Positions 7,185 through 15,206 of a stretch of 21,684 nt of DNA are shown here, in pieces (positions within the stretch are counted from its first letter, which is position 1; each line of letters begins with the position of its first letter). Location of the stretch: positions 1 to 21,684 of the forward strand of contig JALREG010000035.1 of assembly GCA_023253905.1 (NCBI GenBank), read 5' to 3'. The stretch comes from Burkholderiaceae bacterium (GTDB taxonomy: Bacteria; Pseudomonadota; Gammaproteobacteria; Burkholderiales; Burkholderiaceae). The notes beneath the pieces were generated by a model. It was not told the origin of the DNA. It saw only the letters and a list, made by a program, of their open reading frames with translations, and made no database searches. The translations under genes were made by a program, and so were the position numbers.

Positions 7185-7919
7185 ATGCGTGTGTCCTATG
7201 ACTTTACCGGCCATGTCGTGCTCATAGCCGGGGCAGGCTCGGGCCTCGGTCTGGCGATGGTCCACGCCTGCCTCGCGGCCGGCGCTCAAGTGGTGGCGAG
7301 CGATATCGCGACCGACGCGTTGGCGGCAATCAGCCATCCCAAGCTTGTCTGGTCGCGCCTTGACATCACGGATTCCCGAGCAGTGACAGCGCATATCGAG
7401 GCAAGCGCGAGCCGCTTCGGAACCCTTGACGCAGCCGTGCTCGCCAGTGGCATCCAAAGACGGGTGCTCGTTGAAGCGATGAGCGATGACGACTGGCTCG
7501 CACACATCAACGTGAACCTCAACGGCATTTTCTATCTGGTACGCGCGTTGTTTCCTGTGATGAAGAAAAGCCGCCGTGGCGCCATCATCGTGTTCACCTC
7601 GGGGCTTGCCACCGCCGGGTGGCCGGGCGCAACTGCCTACGGTGCCTCAAAAGCAGGCCTCATCGCGCTGGTCAAATCGGCAGCACAGGAACTCCGCCCT
7701 TATGGCGTGCGCATCAATGCCGTGTCACCGGGGATCATGCACACGCCGCTCTTTCACGACAGCGCCAGCGCAGACGAAATCAGCATGTATGAAAGGGCGC
7801 TGGGCGTATCGGAACCGGCCGACGTCACCCCCATGCTCATGCATCTGATCTCCGATGGCGCTGCGACGATCACCGGAAACGTGGTCGAGCGGCGCCTCAT
7901 CCCGCAGGTCAACTCATGA
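7185..7919 (+). CDS. SDR-family oxidoreductase
   Basis: A 244-residue classical SDR. The cofactor motif is AGAGSGLG at 15-22, with Asp40 suggesting NAD preference. Catalytic residues are Ser139 (FTSG), Tyr152 and Lys156 (YGASK). INAVSPGIMHTP follows the usual layout; the C-terminus reads GNVVERRLIPQVNS instead of the common DGG ending. ATG at 7185 has AAGGA 7 bases before it. It is the last gene of the apparent unit 5561-7919, 11 bases after another SDR. Two consecutive SDRs suggest sequential or stereospecific steps on the same substrate, which is an inference. Confidence 0.92.
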   Translation: MRVSYDFTGHVVLIAGAGSGLGLAMVHACLAAGAQVVASDIATDALAAISHPKLVWSRLDITDSRAVTAHIEASASRFGTLDAAVLASGIQRRVLVEAMSDDDWLAHINVNLNGIFYLVRALFPVMKKSRRGAIIVFTSGLATAGWPGATAYGASKAGLIALVKSAAQELRPYGVRINAVSPGIMHTPLFHDSASADEISMYERALGVSEPADVTPMLMHLISDGAATITGNVVERRLIPQVNS

Positions 7920-7937
7920 ATTTCTTCAACGCCCGCC

Positions 7938-7967
7938 TTGCCTCTTTTGCCATTTGCCCCCTAGAAT
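7938..7967 (+). promoter_or_regulatory. Candidate promoter of the ABC transporter operon
   Basis: TTGCCT at 7938-7943 (4 of 6 consensus bases) and TAGAAT at 7962-7967 (5 of 6) are separated by 18 bases, in the 224-base gap before the transporter genes. If used, the leader would be roughly 170 bases and would contain two very short reading frames ahead of the permease. Confidence 0.4.
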
Positions 7968-8064
7968 CCGCGCACTCTGGCTCCTGACCCGTGAAGGCCA
8001 CAAAAATAATCATGGAGCCCATATTCGGCAAACAGGCTTTACGCCCCGAACGGAGGATGACCCC

Positions 8065-8100
8065 ATGATGTGGGCCGCAGACAAGGCGGGCACTCGATGA
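8065..8100 (+). CDS. Possible short leader reading frame
   Basis: An 11-residue frame, MMWAADKAGTR, with GGAGG (8052-8056) 8 bases upstream of its ATG. Its TGA overlaps the ATG of a second short frame (ATGA at 8097-8100). It has no recognisable function and could be chance. It is listed because the ribosome site is strong and it forms a chain leading to the permease start. Confidence 0.25.
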   Translation: MMWAADKAGTR

Positions 8101-8147
8101 ATCCGCTGCTGCAACTGAACGCGCAGACCGGAGGACGCAGGCCATGA
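8097..8147 (+). CDS. Possible second short leader reading frame, overlapping the permease start
   Basis: A 16-residue frame, MNPLLQLNAQTGGRRP, begins in the stop of the preceding short frame. Its own TGA overlaps the permease ATG (ATGA at 8144-8147). The permease ribosome site (GGAGG) lies within it. It may couple translation or be a coincidence. Confidence 0.25.
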   Translation: MNPLLQLNAQTGGRRP

Positions 8148-9091
8148 GCGCCGTTATCTTTTTTGAAAACCTGATGCAGGCGGTCATTGCCGGGCTCCTG
8201 ATCGGCTCGGTCTACGGACTGATGTGTGTCGGACTCGGGCTGATCTTCGGTCTGATGCGCGTCATCAACTTCGCCCAGGGCGAGTTCCTCATGCTGGGCA
8301 TGTACGGTGCGTTTTATGTGTGCACCTGGTTCGGCCTCAGCTCGGCCGTGGGCCCGATCGTGGGCGCGGTCGTGGCGGGCGGACTGATGTATCTGCTGGG
8401 CATGGGCCTGCACAAGTCGCTGCTCACCAAGGCTACAGGCATCAAGGTGGCTGGCACCGAAGGGGAAGGTCACTACCCGCAGCTCATCCTCACGCTGGGC
8501 ATCTCGCTCGTGCTGGCCAACGGCGCCTTGATCATCTTCGGCAACACGCCGCTCTCCATCCGCACACCCTACAGCGGCTCGGCCTGGGAACTGGGCCCGC
8601 TCGTGGGTGACGACATGCTGCTCTTTTTCAACAAGGCCCGGACCATCGCCCTGGTGGTGTCGGTGCTGGTTGCCATCGCGGTCTATCAGTTTGTTCACCG
8701 TACCCGTATCGGCAAGTCACTTCGTGCCGCCGCCGATAATCCGGCCGCGGCCACCTACATGGGTATCGATGTCGAGCGCTCACACCGAATCTCATTCGGT
8801 ATTGGCGCGGCCATCACGGCGCTCGCGGGGGGGCTCATCGCAAGCTATTACCCCTTCCAGCCCTACATCGGGCTCGACTTCGTGGTGATCATGTATGCAG
8901 GCGTTGTGCTGGGTGGCCTGGGCAGCATGATCGGTGCCTTCTGGGGCGGGCTGGTGATCGGGCTCATTCAGCAGATATCCACACTATTCCTGCCGCTGCA
9001 ATTGCAAAACGCCATGATTTTCCTGGTGTTCCTTCTCATCATCCTGTTCAGGCCCCAGGGTCTGTTCGGCAAAAACGTGGAAAGGGTCTGA
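8144..9091 (+). CDS. Branched-chain-amino-acid-type ABC transporter permease (LivH-like)
   Basis: A 315-residue inner-membrane permease of the LivH family, one of two channel subunits of an importer for branched-chain amino acids or other small amides and carboxylates. About eight hydrophobic segments are visible. The diagnostic stretch INFAQGEFLMLG lies near residues 41-52, and the conserved cytoplasmic loop RAAADNPAAATYMGID near 195-210. An 'ILFRPQGLFG' ending is typical. ATG at 8144 has GGAGG 9 bases upstream. The next gene begins 2 bases after its stop. An insertion around GTEGEGHYPQL precedes the third or fourth helix, as in many members of catabolic-type Liv systems. Confidence 0.95.
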   Translation: MSAVIFFENLMQAVIAGLLIGSVYGLMCVGLGLIFGLMRVINFAQGEFLMLGMYGAFYVCTWFGLSSAVGPIVGAVVAGGLMYLLGMGLHKSLLTKATGIKVAGTEGEGHYPQLILTLGISLVLANGALIIFGNTPLSIRTPYSGSAWELGPLVGDDMLLFFNKARTIALVVSVLVAIAVYQFVHRTRIGKSLRAAADNPAAATYMGIDVERSHRISFGIGAAITALAGGLIASYYPFQPYIGLDFVVIMYAGVVLGGLGSMIGAFWGGLVIGLIQQISTLFLPLQLQNAMIFLVFLLIILFRPQGLFGKNVERV

Positions 9092-9093
9092 TC

Positions 9094-10875
9094 GTGAGGC
9101 TCGATCAAGAACCTAACCTGCTGCGCACCATCGCCATCGTCGCGGTCGCCTATCTGGCGTTTGCATGGCTGATTGATGACCAGTACTACCAGCTGATCCT
9201 CACCATCGTGCCGATCTGGGCGATGATGGGGATCGCCTGGAATGTCTTTTCCGGCTACAGCGGACTGGTGTCGTTCGGACACGCCGCCTTCTTCGGAATT
9301 GGCGCCTACACTGTGGCACTCGCCATGATCGGCTTCAATCTGTCGCCGTGGTTCGGGATTCCGCTCGGCACGCTCGCCGGGGTGATTGCCTCGGTACTGG
9401 TGGGCTACCCCACCTTCAAGCTCCGGGGGGTCTACTTCTCGCTTGCGATGCTGGCCTATCCGCTCACGCTTCTCTACATCTTCGAGTGGCTGGGGTATCA
9501 GGAAGTCACCATGCAGATGGTGCGCGAGAACAGCTGGATGTACATGCAGTTCGCGAGTCAGTACACCTACATCGTTGTGTCAACCGTTCTCGTTGCGATC
9601 GCGGTCTATGTGTCGGGTCGGATCCACTCATCGCGATTCGGACTGTCGCTCACCGCAATCAAGCAGAACGAGGCCGCCGCAGAGGGCGCGGGGGTCGATG
9701 CTGCAGCGTGGAAGCTTCGGGCCATCATGGTGTCGGGCGCCATCGCAGCCGCAGCGGGCGGCTACTACGCGGTGGTGCTGATTGTGGTCACCCCGCCTTC
9801 GGTGTTCGGCATGATCGCCTCCGCTCAAGCAATGATCATGGCCTTGTTCGGGGGCGTCGCCACCGTCTGGGGCCCGGTGATCGGCGCGGCGGTCCTGATC
9901 CCCCTCTCGGAAATTCTGCACGCCGAGCTTGGCAACCAGGTACACGGCATTCACGGCGTGGTGTTTGGTCTGGCCATCATCGCCATGATCCTGTATGCAC
10001 CCGAGGGGCTGCTGCCAAGACTGCGTGATGCCTGGCGGCGCCGCAGAGGTCTGGCCGGTGACAGTGCCGCTGACGCGCAGCGCCGTACGATCGAGTTGCC
10101 GGCTGCTGCAAGCGCCGAGCGTCCGCCCATCAGCGAACAGATCGTGCTCAAGGTGAGCGATCTGTCCCGTGCCTTCGGCGGACTGAAGGCGGTGTCCAAC
10201 GTCAGCTTCGAGGTTCGCCAGGGCGAAGTGCTGGGGATCATCGGCCCCAACGGCGCGGGCAAAACCACGCTCTTCAACCTGCTGAACGGCTTCATTCGCG
10301 CGGATCAGGGCTCGGTGCAGTTCGGGGCGAGCGAACTAATTGGTCTCAAGCCCAATCAGGTCTGCCGGCTGGGCGTAGGCCGCACCTTCCAGGTGGTCCG
10401 CCCCTTCCCGCGTATGACGGTGCTGCAAAACGTGGTGGTGGGCGCATTCGCGGCGGAGCAGCAAGATGATGACCGCGCCGTTGAACTGGCCCGCCAGGCG
10501 CTCGACCGTGTAGGCATGCTCAAGCACGAGCAGGTCCTGGCGGGCGGGCTTAACAGCCTCGAACTGCGCCTGATGGAACTGGCGCGCGTGCTCGCCGGCC
10601 AGCCGCGCCTTCTGCTGCTTGATGAAACCCTGGCGGGTCTTGGGAGCGAAGAGGTCGAGGTGATCCTCGCTGTGATCCGCCGACTGGCTGACGAAGGACA
10701 GACCATCGTCATCATCGAACACACCATGCAGGCGATGGTTCGCATCGCAGACCGCTTCCTGGTGCTCGACCATGGCCAGGTGCTGGCCGTCGGCAAACCC
10801 GCCGAAGTCGTCCGCGACCCAGCTGTGATCGAGGCCTATCTCGGCAAGAAGTGGATGGACCATGCTAAGCATTGA
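9094..10875 (+). CDS. Fused ABC permease-ATPase (LivM-LivG fusion)
   Basis: A 593-residue protein joining two usually separate subunits. Residues about 1-310 form a LivM-type permease with many hydrophobic helices, the FSGYSGLVSFGHAAFFGIGAY signature near 50-70, and the closing LYAPEGLLPRL. A basic linker (about 310-350) leads to a LivG-type ATPase with Walker A GPNGAGKT at 384-391, a Q-loop region, Walker B LLLLDE near 506-511, and an H-loop IIEH. The ABC signature is degenerate: LNSLELR in place of the usual LSGGQ or LivG-type LxYGQ. The start is GTG at 9094, 2 bases after the previous stop, preceded by AAAGGG. Its end overlaps the LivF-like gene by 14 bases. The fusion is seen in some Burkholderiales and Rhizobiales Liv systems. 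Confidence 0.95.
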   Translation: MRLDQEPNLLRTIAIVAVAYLAFAWLIDDQYYQLILTIVPIWAMMGIAWNVFSGYSGLVSFGHAAFFGIGAYTVALAMIGFNLSPWFGIPLGTLAGVIASVLVGYPTFKLRGVYFSLAMLAYPLTLLYIFEWLGYQEVTMQMVRENSWMYMQFASQYTYIVVSTVLVAIAVYVSGRIHSSRFGLSLTAIKQNEAAAEGAGVDAAAWKLRAIMVSGAIAAAAGGYYAVVLIVVTPPSVFGMIASAQAMIMALFGGVATVWGPVIGAAVLIPLSEILHAELGNQVHGIHGVVFGLAIIAMILYAPEGLLPRLRDAWRRRRGLAGDSAADAQRRTIELPAAASAERPPISEQIVLKVSDLSRAFGGLKAVSNVSFEVRQGEVLGIIGPNGAGKTTLFNLLNGFIRADQGSVQFGASELIGLKPNQVCRLGVGRTFQVVRPFPRMTVLQNVVVGAFAAEQQDDDRAVELARQALDRVGMLKHEQVLAGGLNSLELRLMELARVLAGQPRLLLLDETLAGLGSEEVEVILAVIRRLADEGQTIVIIEHTMQAMVRIADRFLVLDHGQVLAVGKPAEVVRDPAVIEAYLGKKWMDHAKH

Positions 10876-11569
10876 GAATCTCAACGCGGCCTACGGTGGC
10901 CTCAAAGCGCTCACCGACGTCTCGGTGACCGTCGGCGAAGGCCAGTTTGTGGCGATCGTCGGCCCGAACGGCGCAGGCAAATCGACGCTGTTTAAGTCGA
11001 TTTCCGGAACCGTCACACCGGTTTCAGGGCGCATCACCTGGATGGGACAGGATCTGCTGTCCATCCCTCCGGCACGGCGCCCGCTGCTCGGCATCGCGCA
11101 CGTGCCCGAAGGCCGTCAGGTCTTCAAGGAACTGTCGGTGCTGGAGAACCTGGAGATGGGTGCGCAGTCCGAGCGCGCCCGCGCCGACTGGGATCGCAAC
11201 CTCGAGCAAATGTTTTCGCTCTTTCCCATCCTGAAGCAGCGCAGCAGCCAGCTCGCCGGCACGCTCTCGGGTGGCGAGCAGCAAATGGTGGCGATTGCCC
11301 GCGGCATGATGTCCTCGCCCCGGCTCATCATGCTCGATGAACCCTCCATGGGTCTCGCTCCCAAGATCACCGATATGATTTTCGAGCGAATCGACGAGAT
11401 TCACTCCAGCACCGACGTCGCCATCCTGCTGGTCGAACAGCGGGTGGCCGAGGCGCTCAGTTCATGCAACTATGGCTATGTCCTGCAGACCGGCCGCATT
11501 GCGCTGGAAGGGCCGCCGCAGCAACTGATGGAAGACGAGCACGTTCGCGCCATTTATCTGGGCATGTAG
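10862..11569 (+). CDS. Branched-chain-amino-acid-type ABC transporter ATPase (LivF-like)
   Basis: A 235-residue cytoplasmic ATPase, the second nucleotide-binding subunit of the importer. Walker A GPNGAGKST is at 34-42, the signature LSGGEQQ at 135-141, and Walker B LIMLDEP at 155-161, followed by the LivF-typical SMGLAP. The H-loop region reads LLVEQRV. All catalytic elements are intact, in contrast to the degenerate signature in the partner domain. ATG at 10862 overlaps the end of the fusion gene by 14 bases, indicating coupled expression. The binding-protein gene follows after 33 bases. Confidence 0.96.
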   Translation: MLSIENLNAAYGGLKALTDVSVTVGEGQFVAIVGPNGAGKSTLFKSISGTVTPVSGRITWMGQDLLSIPPARRPLLGIAHVPEGRQVFKELSVLENLEMGAQSERARADWDRNLEQMFSLFPILKQRSSQLAGTLSGGEQQMVAIARGMMSSPRLIMLDEPSMGLAPKITDMIFERIDEIHSSTDVAILLVEQRVAEALSSCNYGYVLQTGRIALEGPPQQLMEDEHVRAIYLGM

Positions 11570-11602
11570 ATTCAAACCACTTACCTCAAGAGGAGACTAG
11601 TG

Positions 11603-12838
11603 ATGGTCAATCGTTCAAAACGCAAGATGCTCACCGCATCATCGGCCGCCCTTGCCGCCGGCGCAGCGCCGGCAATCGTTCGCGCGCAGGCCAAAGAGGT
11701 CAAGATCGGCCTCATCGTTCCGCTGACCGGCCCCTGGGCGCGCAGCGGCGACCTGATGAGAAAAGGCGCGGAAATGGCGATCGAGGACATCAACGCCGCG
11801 GGCGGTATCAAATCGATGGGTGGCGCCCGCATGCGCCTGATCACCATCGACGCCGGTGAGAACGTTGAGAAGGCGAAAAACGCCGCTCAGCGGATGCTCT
11901 CCCAGGAGCCGGATCTCACCGGCGCCACCGGGGCCTGGCTGTCGTCGTTTACGCTCGCCATCACCGAAGTCACCGAGCGCGCCGAGCTGCCCATGCTCAC
12001 CCTGTCGTTTGCCGACACCATTACCGCGCGCGGTTTCAAATTCGTGTTTCAGACGTCGGTCACCGCGGGCACCATGTCCACGATGGCGGTTCCGGCGCTG
12101 GTCGAGCTGTCAAAAACCGCCGGCAAGGAAATCAAGAGCGTCGCTATCGTGAGCGACAACACCGCCTCCCCGATGGCCTTCGGCAAACCCATGCGCGAGG
12201 GTGGTCTGGCCAAGATGGGCCTCAAGCTGGTGGTCGACGAGATCTTCACCCCGCCGCTTGCTGACGCGAGCTCCATGATCCAGAAGGTACGCACGGCGCG
12301 CCCCGACCTGCTGATCAACCTCGCCACGTCGCTGCCCGACTTCAAACTCACGCTTGAGAAAATCAATGAAGTGGGTCTGGGCCGTGGCCGGATGCCCATC
12401 GTCGCGAACAGCGGCGCGATCGGTGCACCCGAGCTCCTCAACATCATGGGTAAGGACACGCTTGAAGGCGTGATGAACATCACCGCCAACTGGGGCGGCA
12501 AGGGCCATGACAAGCTGATTGCCGAGTTCAAGGCGCGCAAAGGCGAGCCCTGGATCCCGCAAGACCCCATGTCCACCTACGGCGATATGTGGATCTTCAA
12601 GGAGGCCTGTGAAATGGCCAAGTCGGGCGACAAGAAAGCCGTCGCGTCGGCCATCCGCGCCATGGACTTCAACGGTGACGGCCCGGCGCGTTTCTTCGCA
12701 GGCGGTCGCGTCAAGTTCGACGAAAACGGCCGTCGTGTTGGTGCAGTCCTCACCATTTCCCAGTGGCAAAACGGCGTACCGGTGGCGGTCTATCCCGATT
12801 CGCTGGCCGTCGCGCCGGCCATCTGGCCCAAGCGCTAA
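11603..12838 (+). CDS. ABC transporter periplasmic substrate-binding protein (branched-chain-amino-acid type)
   Basis: A 411-residue periplasmic binding protein of the Leu/Ile/Val-binding (Peripla_BP_6) class, the specificity component of the importer. The N-terminus RSKRKMLTASSAALAAGAAPAIVRAQA resembles a Tat signal with Lys-Arg in place of Arg-Arg, or a Sec signal with a long basic region; cleavage is likely after the second-last Ala of RAQA. The mature start KIGLIVPLTGPWARSG and MAIEDINAAGG are typical. ATG at 11603 is preferred over an adjacent GTG at 11600 because AGAGGAG lies 8 bases before it. It closes the transporter and is followed by an oxidoreductase gene after 5 bases. The ligand is not known; family members bind amino acids, amides, urea and aromatic acids. 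Confidence 0.95.
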   Translation: MVNRSKRKMLTASSAALAAGAAPAIVRAQAKEVKIGLIVPLTGPWARSGDLMRKGAEMAIEDINAAGGIKSMGGARMRLITIDAGENVEKAKNAAQRMLSQEPDLTGATGAWLSSFTLAITEVTERAELPMLTLSFADTITARGFKFVFQTSVTAGTMSTMAVPALVELSKTAGKEIKSVAIVSDNTASPMAFGKPMREGGLAKMGLKLVVDEIFTPPLADASSMIQKVRTARPDLLINLATSLPDFKLTLEKINEVGLGRGRMPIVANSGAIGAPELLNIMGKDTLEGVMNITANWGGKGHDKLIAEFKARKGEPWIPQDPMSTYGDMWIFKEACEMAKSGDKKAVASAIRAMDFNGDGPARFFAGGRVKFDENGRRVGAVLTISQWQNGVPVAVYPDSLAVAPAIWPKR

Positions 12839-12843
12839 TCGCC

Positions 12844-13833
12844 ATGTCCGGCACCGCCCGAACGATCGAGTTTGATCAGCCTGGCGGGCCGGAGGTCCTA
12901 CACTGGCGAACCCGCCCGCTTGCGGCTCCGCAGGCGGGTGAGGTGCTGATCGAGCAGTCAGCGATCGGCGTCAATTACATCGACATTCAGCACCGAAGCG
13001 GTCGTTATCCGATCGCGTCATTTCCGTCCAGCCTGGGCATTGAAGCGTCGGGCCATATCCTGGCGGTCGGCGATGGCGTAAGCGATTTTCGCGTGGGCGA
13101 TCGGGTGGCCTACATCCACCTGCCCATCGGTGCCTACACCACCCACCGTATCCTGCCCGCGGCACGTGTGGTCCCGGTCCCCGAAGGCGTTCCGCTCGAC
13201 TGGGCTGGCGTCACACTCAACCGAGCCCTTACGGCGCAGTATCTGGTGAACGATTCCTTCCCGGTGGGCCCGGCGCACGTCGTGCTGGTTCACGCCGCAG
13301 CGGGCGGGGTCGGACAATTGCTCGCGCAGTGGGCCACCCACAAGGGTGCACGCGTCATCGGCACGGTCGGTTCAGCAGAAAAAATCGCGCTCGCCCGGGC
13401 GGCAGGCTGCCATGAGGTGTTGATCAGCGCCGATCCGGGCTGGGTCGCTACCTGCCGGGCGCTCACCGCTGGCGAGGGCGTCCACGCGGTCTACGACGGC
13501 ATTGGCGGCGCCATGTTCGAGCAATCGCTTCTTGCCCTGCGCCCGAACGGGGTGCTCGCAAGCTACGGAACGCCAGCAGGCCCCATTCCGCCTTTTGATA
13601 TTTTCCGGCTGAATCAGTTGGGGTCGCTGCACATCACCAGCCCGTCGATCTTCACCTTCAACAAGACCACCGAGGCGCTGCGCGCGCGCTCAGCCGATGT
13701 ATTTGCGCAGGCCCTCGCTGGCGTGCTGCGAACCGATACGCCAAGGCTTTACGGCTTTGATCAGGCACGCGAAGCGCATGCTGATCTGGCTGCGCGTCGC
13801 ACCACCGGATCCATTGGCCTGTCGGCGCCTTAA
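12844..13833 (+). CDS. NADPH:quinone-reductase-like medium-chain dehydrogenase
   Basis: A 329-residue zinc-independent member of the medium-chain dehydrogenase/reductase superfamily (zeta-crystallin/QOR type). The N-terminal domain shows SAIGVNYIDIQHRSGRYP and GIEASGHILAVGDGV. The NADPH-binding domain carries AAGGVGQLLAQWA with the glycine motif at 152-157, and the DGIGG segment typical of the family. No zinc-ligand cysteines are present. Such enzymes reduce quinones or alpha,beta-unsaturated carbonyls. ATG at 12844 is chosen because the conserved domain starts there; the frame is open upstream inside the previous gene. The ribosome site is weak and only 5 bases follow the binding-protein stop, so coupling is likely. 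It appears to be the last gene of the transporter operon. Confidence 0.93.
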   Translation: MSGTARTIEFDQPGGPEVLHWRTRPLAAPQAGEVLIEQSAIGVNYIDIQHRSGRYPIASFPSSLGIEASGHILAVGDGVSDFRVGDRVAYIHLPIGAYTTHRILPAARVVPVPEGVPLDWAGVTLNRALTAQYLVNDSFPVGPAHVVLVHAAAGGVGQLLAQWATHKGARVIGTVGSAEKIALARAAGCHEVLISADPGWVATCRALTAGEGVHAVYDGIGGAMFEQSLLALRPNGVLASYGTPAGPIPPFDIFRLNQLGSLHITSPSIFTFNKTTEALRARSADVFAQALAGVLRTDTPRLYGFDQAREAHADLAARRTTGSIGLSAP

Positions 13834-13903
13834 CGCGTCACAGGCATTACAAGCCATTAGTCAGGCGAGGCACGGTCGTTCAGTGGCCGGCGGTCTTCCT
13901 GTT

Positions 13904-13934
13904 GCGGGCTGTCGGGATCTGCCAGACAGCCCGC
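13904..13934. terminator. Strong hairpin between convergent operons
   Basis: GCGGGCTGTC (13904-13913) and GACAGCCCGC (13925-13934) form a perfect 10-base-pair stem around an 11-base loop, in which GG/CC can pair further. It lies between the ends of two convergent genes. No T-run follows on either strand, so it may act as a bidirectional 3'-end stabiliser or a Rho-linked stop instead of a classical intrinsic terminator. Confidence 0.6.
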
Positions 13935-13942
13935 GCAGGCAC

Positions 13943-14782
13943 TCAACCCAGCATCTGTTCGAGCTCCGGCATCAGATAGCGCTTGAGCCCGGGCCAGTCC
14001 TCGATCATCGGAAAATGGCCCATGCCCTTCATGAGGCTGTAGCGCGACCCTTTGATTGACGCGGCTACCGCTTCCGACATCGCCGGGGTAGCCGAGTAAT
14101 CGTATTCGCCGGTCAGTAGCGACACTTTGCAAAGACCGGTATTGATTGTCTTGATCGCCTCACGGCCGTCCCAGTCGAAACTGTAGAAGTGCACGTCGCC
14201 TGCGTAGACGCCAGGGCCGCCCTGCGCGTAATACCACCAGTTTTCCCGGCGGTTGGTTTCGGGTGTGGTGGGCGCGCACAGACCCATGGTGTAGCTCGCA
14301 CAGAGTTCACCGCCGTGCACCGCCGGGTGGTGCAGGAAGTCGTTGTATCGGCCGGGTGCGTACGCGGCGGCCTCCAGCCCGACAATGCCGCGAAGCTCAC
14401 GCTGATAATCCACCGCCATCTTGAGCACAATCGCTCCGCCCATCGAGCAGCCCATGATGACCGGACGATCGAGATCCAGGCCCTTCCAGAAGGCCCGAAT
14501 CATGTCGGCATACAGCTGCGAGGTGAGCTGATATTTGCGCAGCCACCACTGATCGGGCGGGTTTGAGCGCCCGTGATAGGGCAGATCAAACGCTAGCACC
14601 CTGAACCTGCTGGTGACATCGGTATCGTTTAACAGATGCCGCCACTGTCGCGAATCGGCCCCTGCCGTGTGCAGACAAATGAGCGGCACGCCCTGGCCCG
14701 CTTCCTCGAAAAAAATGCGATGGGCTTCGCCCTGAATATCGACCGTGACATACCGGCCGCTGATCGGTTCGAGGCGGTTCAT
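13943..14782 (-). CDS. Alpha/beta-fold hydrolase
   Basis: A 279-residue serine hydrolase of the alpha/beta fold. The oxyanion-hole region HTAGADSRQW starts at residue 38, the nucleophile elbow GCSMGG places Ser113, the acid is probably Asp228 (GEYDYS), and the histidine is His256 (GMGHFPM). FDLPYHGRS at 65-73 is also typical. Members hydrolyse esters, lactones, C-C bonds of ring-cleavage products or epoxides; the substrate cannot be named. ATG at 14782 has AAGGAAG 5 bases upstream. It overlaps the stop of the preceding gene by 4 bases (ATGA), so the two are translationally coupled. It is the last gene of the minus-strand unit that starts with an acyl-CoA synthetase at 17656. Confidence 0.93.
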   Translation of the reverse strand: MNRLEPISGRYVTVDIQGEAHRIFFEEAGQGVPLICLHTAGADSRQWRHLLNDTDVTSRFRVLAFDLPYHGRSNPPDQWWLRKYQLTSQLYADMIRAFWKGLDLDRPVIMGCSMGGAIVLKMAVDYQRELRGIVGLEAAAYAPGRYNDFLHHPAVHGGELCASYTMGLCAPTTPETNRRENWWYYAQGGPGVYAGDVHFYSFDWDGREAIKTINTGLCKVSLLTGEYDYSATPAMSEAVAASIKGSRYSLMKGMGHFPMIEDWPGLKRYLMPELEQMLG

Positions 14783-15168
14783 GCGGCTTCCTTTCGCATC
14801 AGGTTCATCATCCGCTGCAGTGCGCGGCCGTTCTGCATGGCAACCAGACCGTCTCCCTCCAGCACAAACTCGGGCACGCGCATCAGCATGGCGAAGAAGT
14901 CGTTATAGAGCGGCGGCGGCGTGGCACTCACAAACTTGGCCCAGGTGTCCATCGGTGCCCGGAACCCGAAAGCCGGACGGGCATCAAAGCGCGGCGCGAA
15001 ATTGATCTGGCTGATGCGCCCCTGCTCAACCGTGAGCACGCGGCGGGTATCACCCACAGTGATCGAGAAACGCGCACTGAACCAGTTCCCGATCACCGCG
15101 AGCTCGCGATCGGCGTTGACGCGGGCCTGATAGGCCCTGAACCAGTCTTCATCAGGAAAAGCTGACAT
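14779..15168 (-). CDS. Small protein, probably SCP2 sterol-carrier-like
   Basis: A 129-residue cytoplasmic protein without signal peptide. The pattern of strands (ARFSITVGDTRRVLTVEQGRI) followed by an acidic/aromatic region and a C-terminal helix with QNGRALQRMMNLMR resembles SCP2-like lipid-binding domains, which bind acyl chains or acyl-CoA and are found beside lipid or aromatic catabolic genes. The resemblance is weak and based on pattern only. ATG at 15168 has AAGGA upstream. It lies between a lactonase-like gene and an alpha/beta hydrolase, overlapping the latter by 4 bases, so a helper or substrate-binding role for those hydrolases is possible. Confidence 0.7.
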   Translation of the reverse strand: MSAFPDEDWFRAYQARVNADRELAVIGNWFSARFSITVGDTRRVLTVEQGRISQINFAPRFDARPAFGFRAPMDTWAKFVSATPPPLYNDFFAMLMRVPEFVLEGDGLVAMQNGRALQRMMNLMRKEAA

Positions 15169-15206
15169 GGTGGAGTCCTTGAAACGTAATGGAGGGAGCG
15201 CTTGAA

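Noticed and set aside
8039..8698. 219-codon minus-strand frame opposite the permease
   Set aside because: It is His/Asp/Gln-rich with no domain and lies antisense to a clear LivH-type permease.
9348..10028. 226-codon plus-strand frame inside the LivM-LivG fusion in another frame
   Set aside because: It is Arg/His/Gly-rich with no domain; the main frame is a clear permease.
9094..10875. Possible sequencing frameshift joining separate permease and ATPase genes
   Set aside because: The frame is continuous through a plausible basic linker with no internal stop, and such Liv fusions are known, so a real fusion is the simpler reading.
12110..12769. 219-codon minus-strand frame opposite the binding-protein gene
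   Set aside because: It is an antisense shadow of a clear periplasmic binding protein, without motifs of its own.
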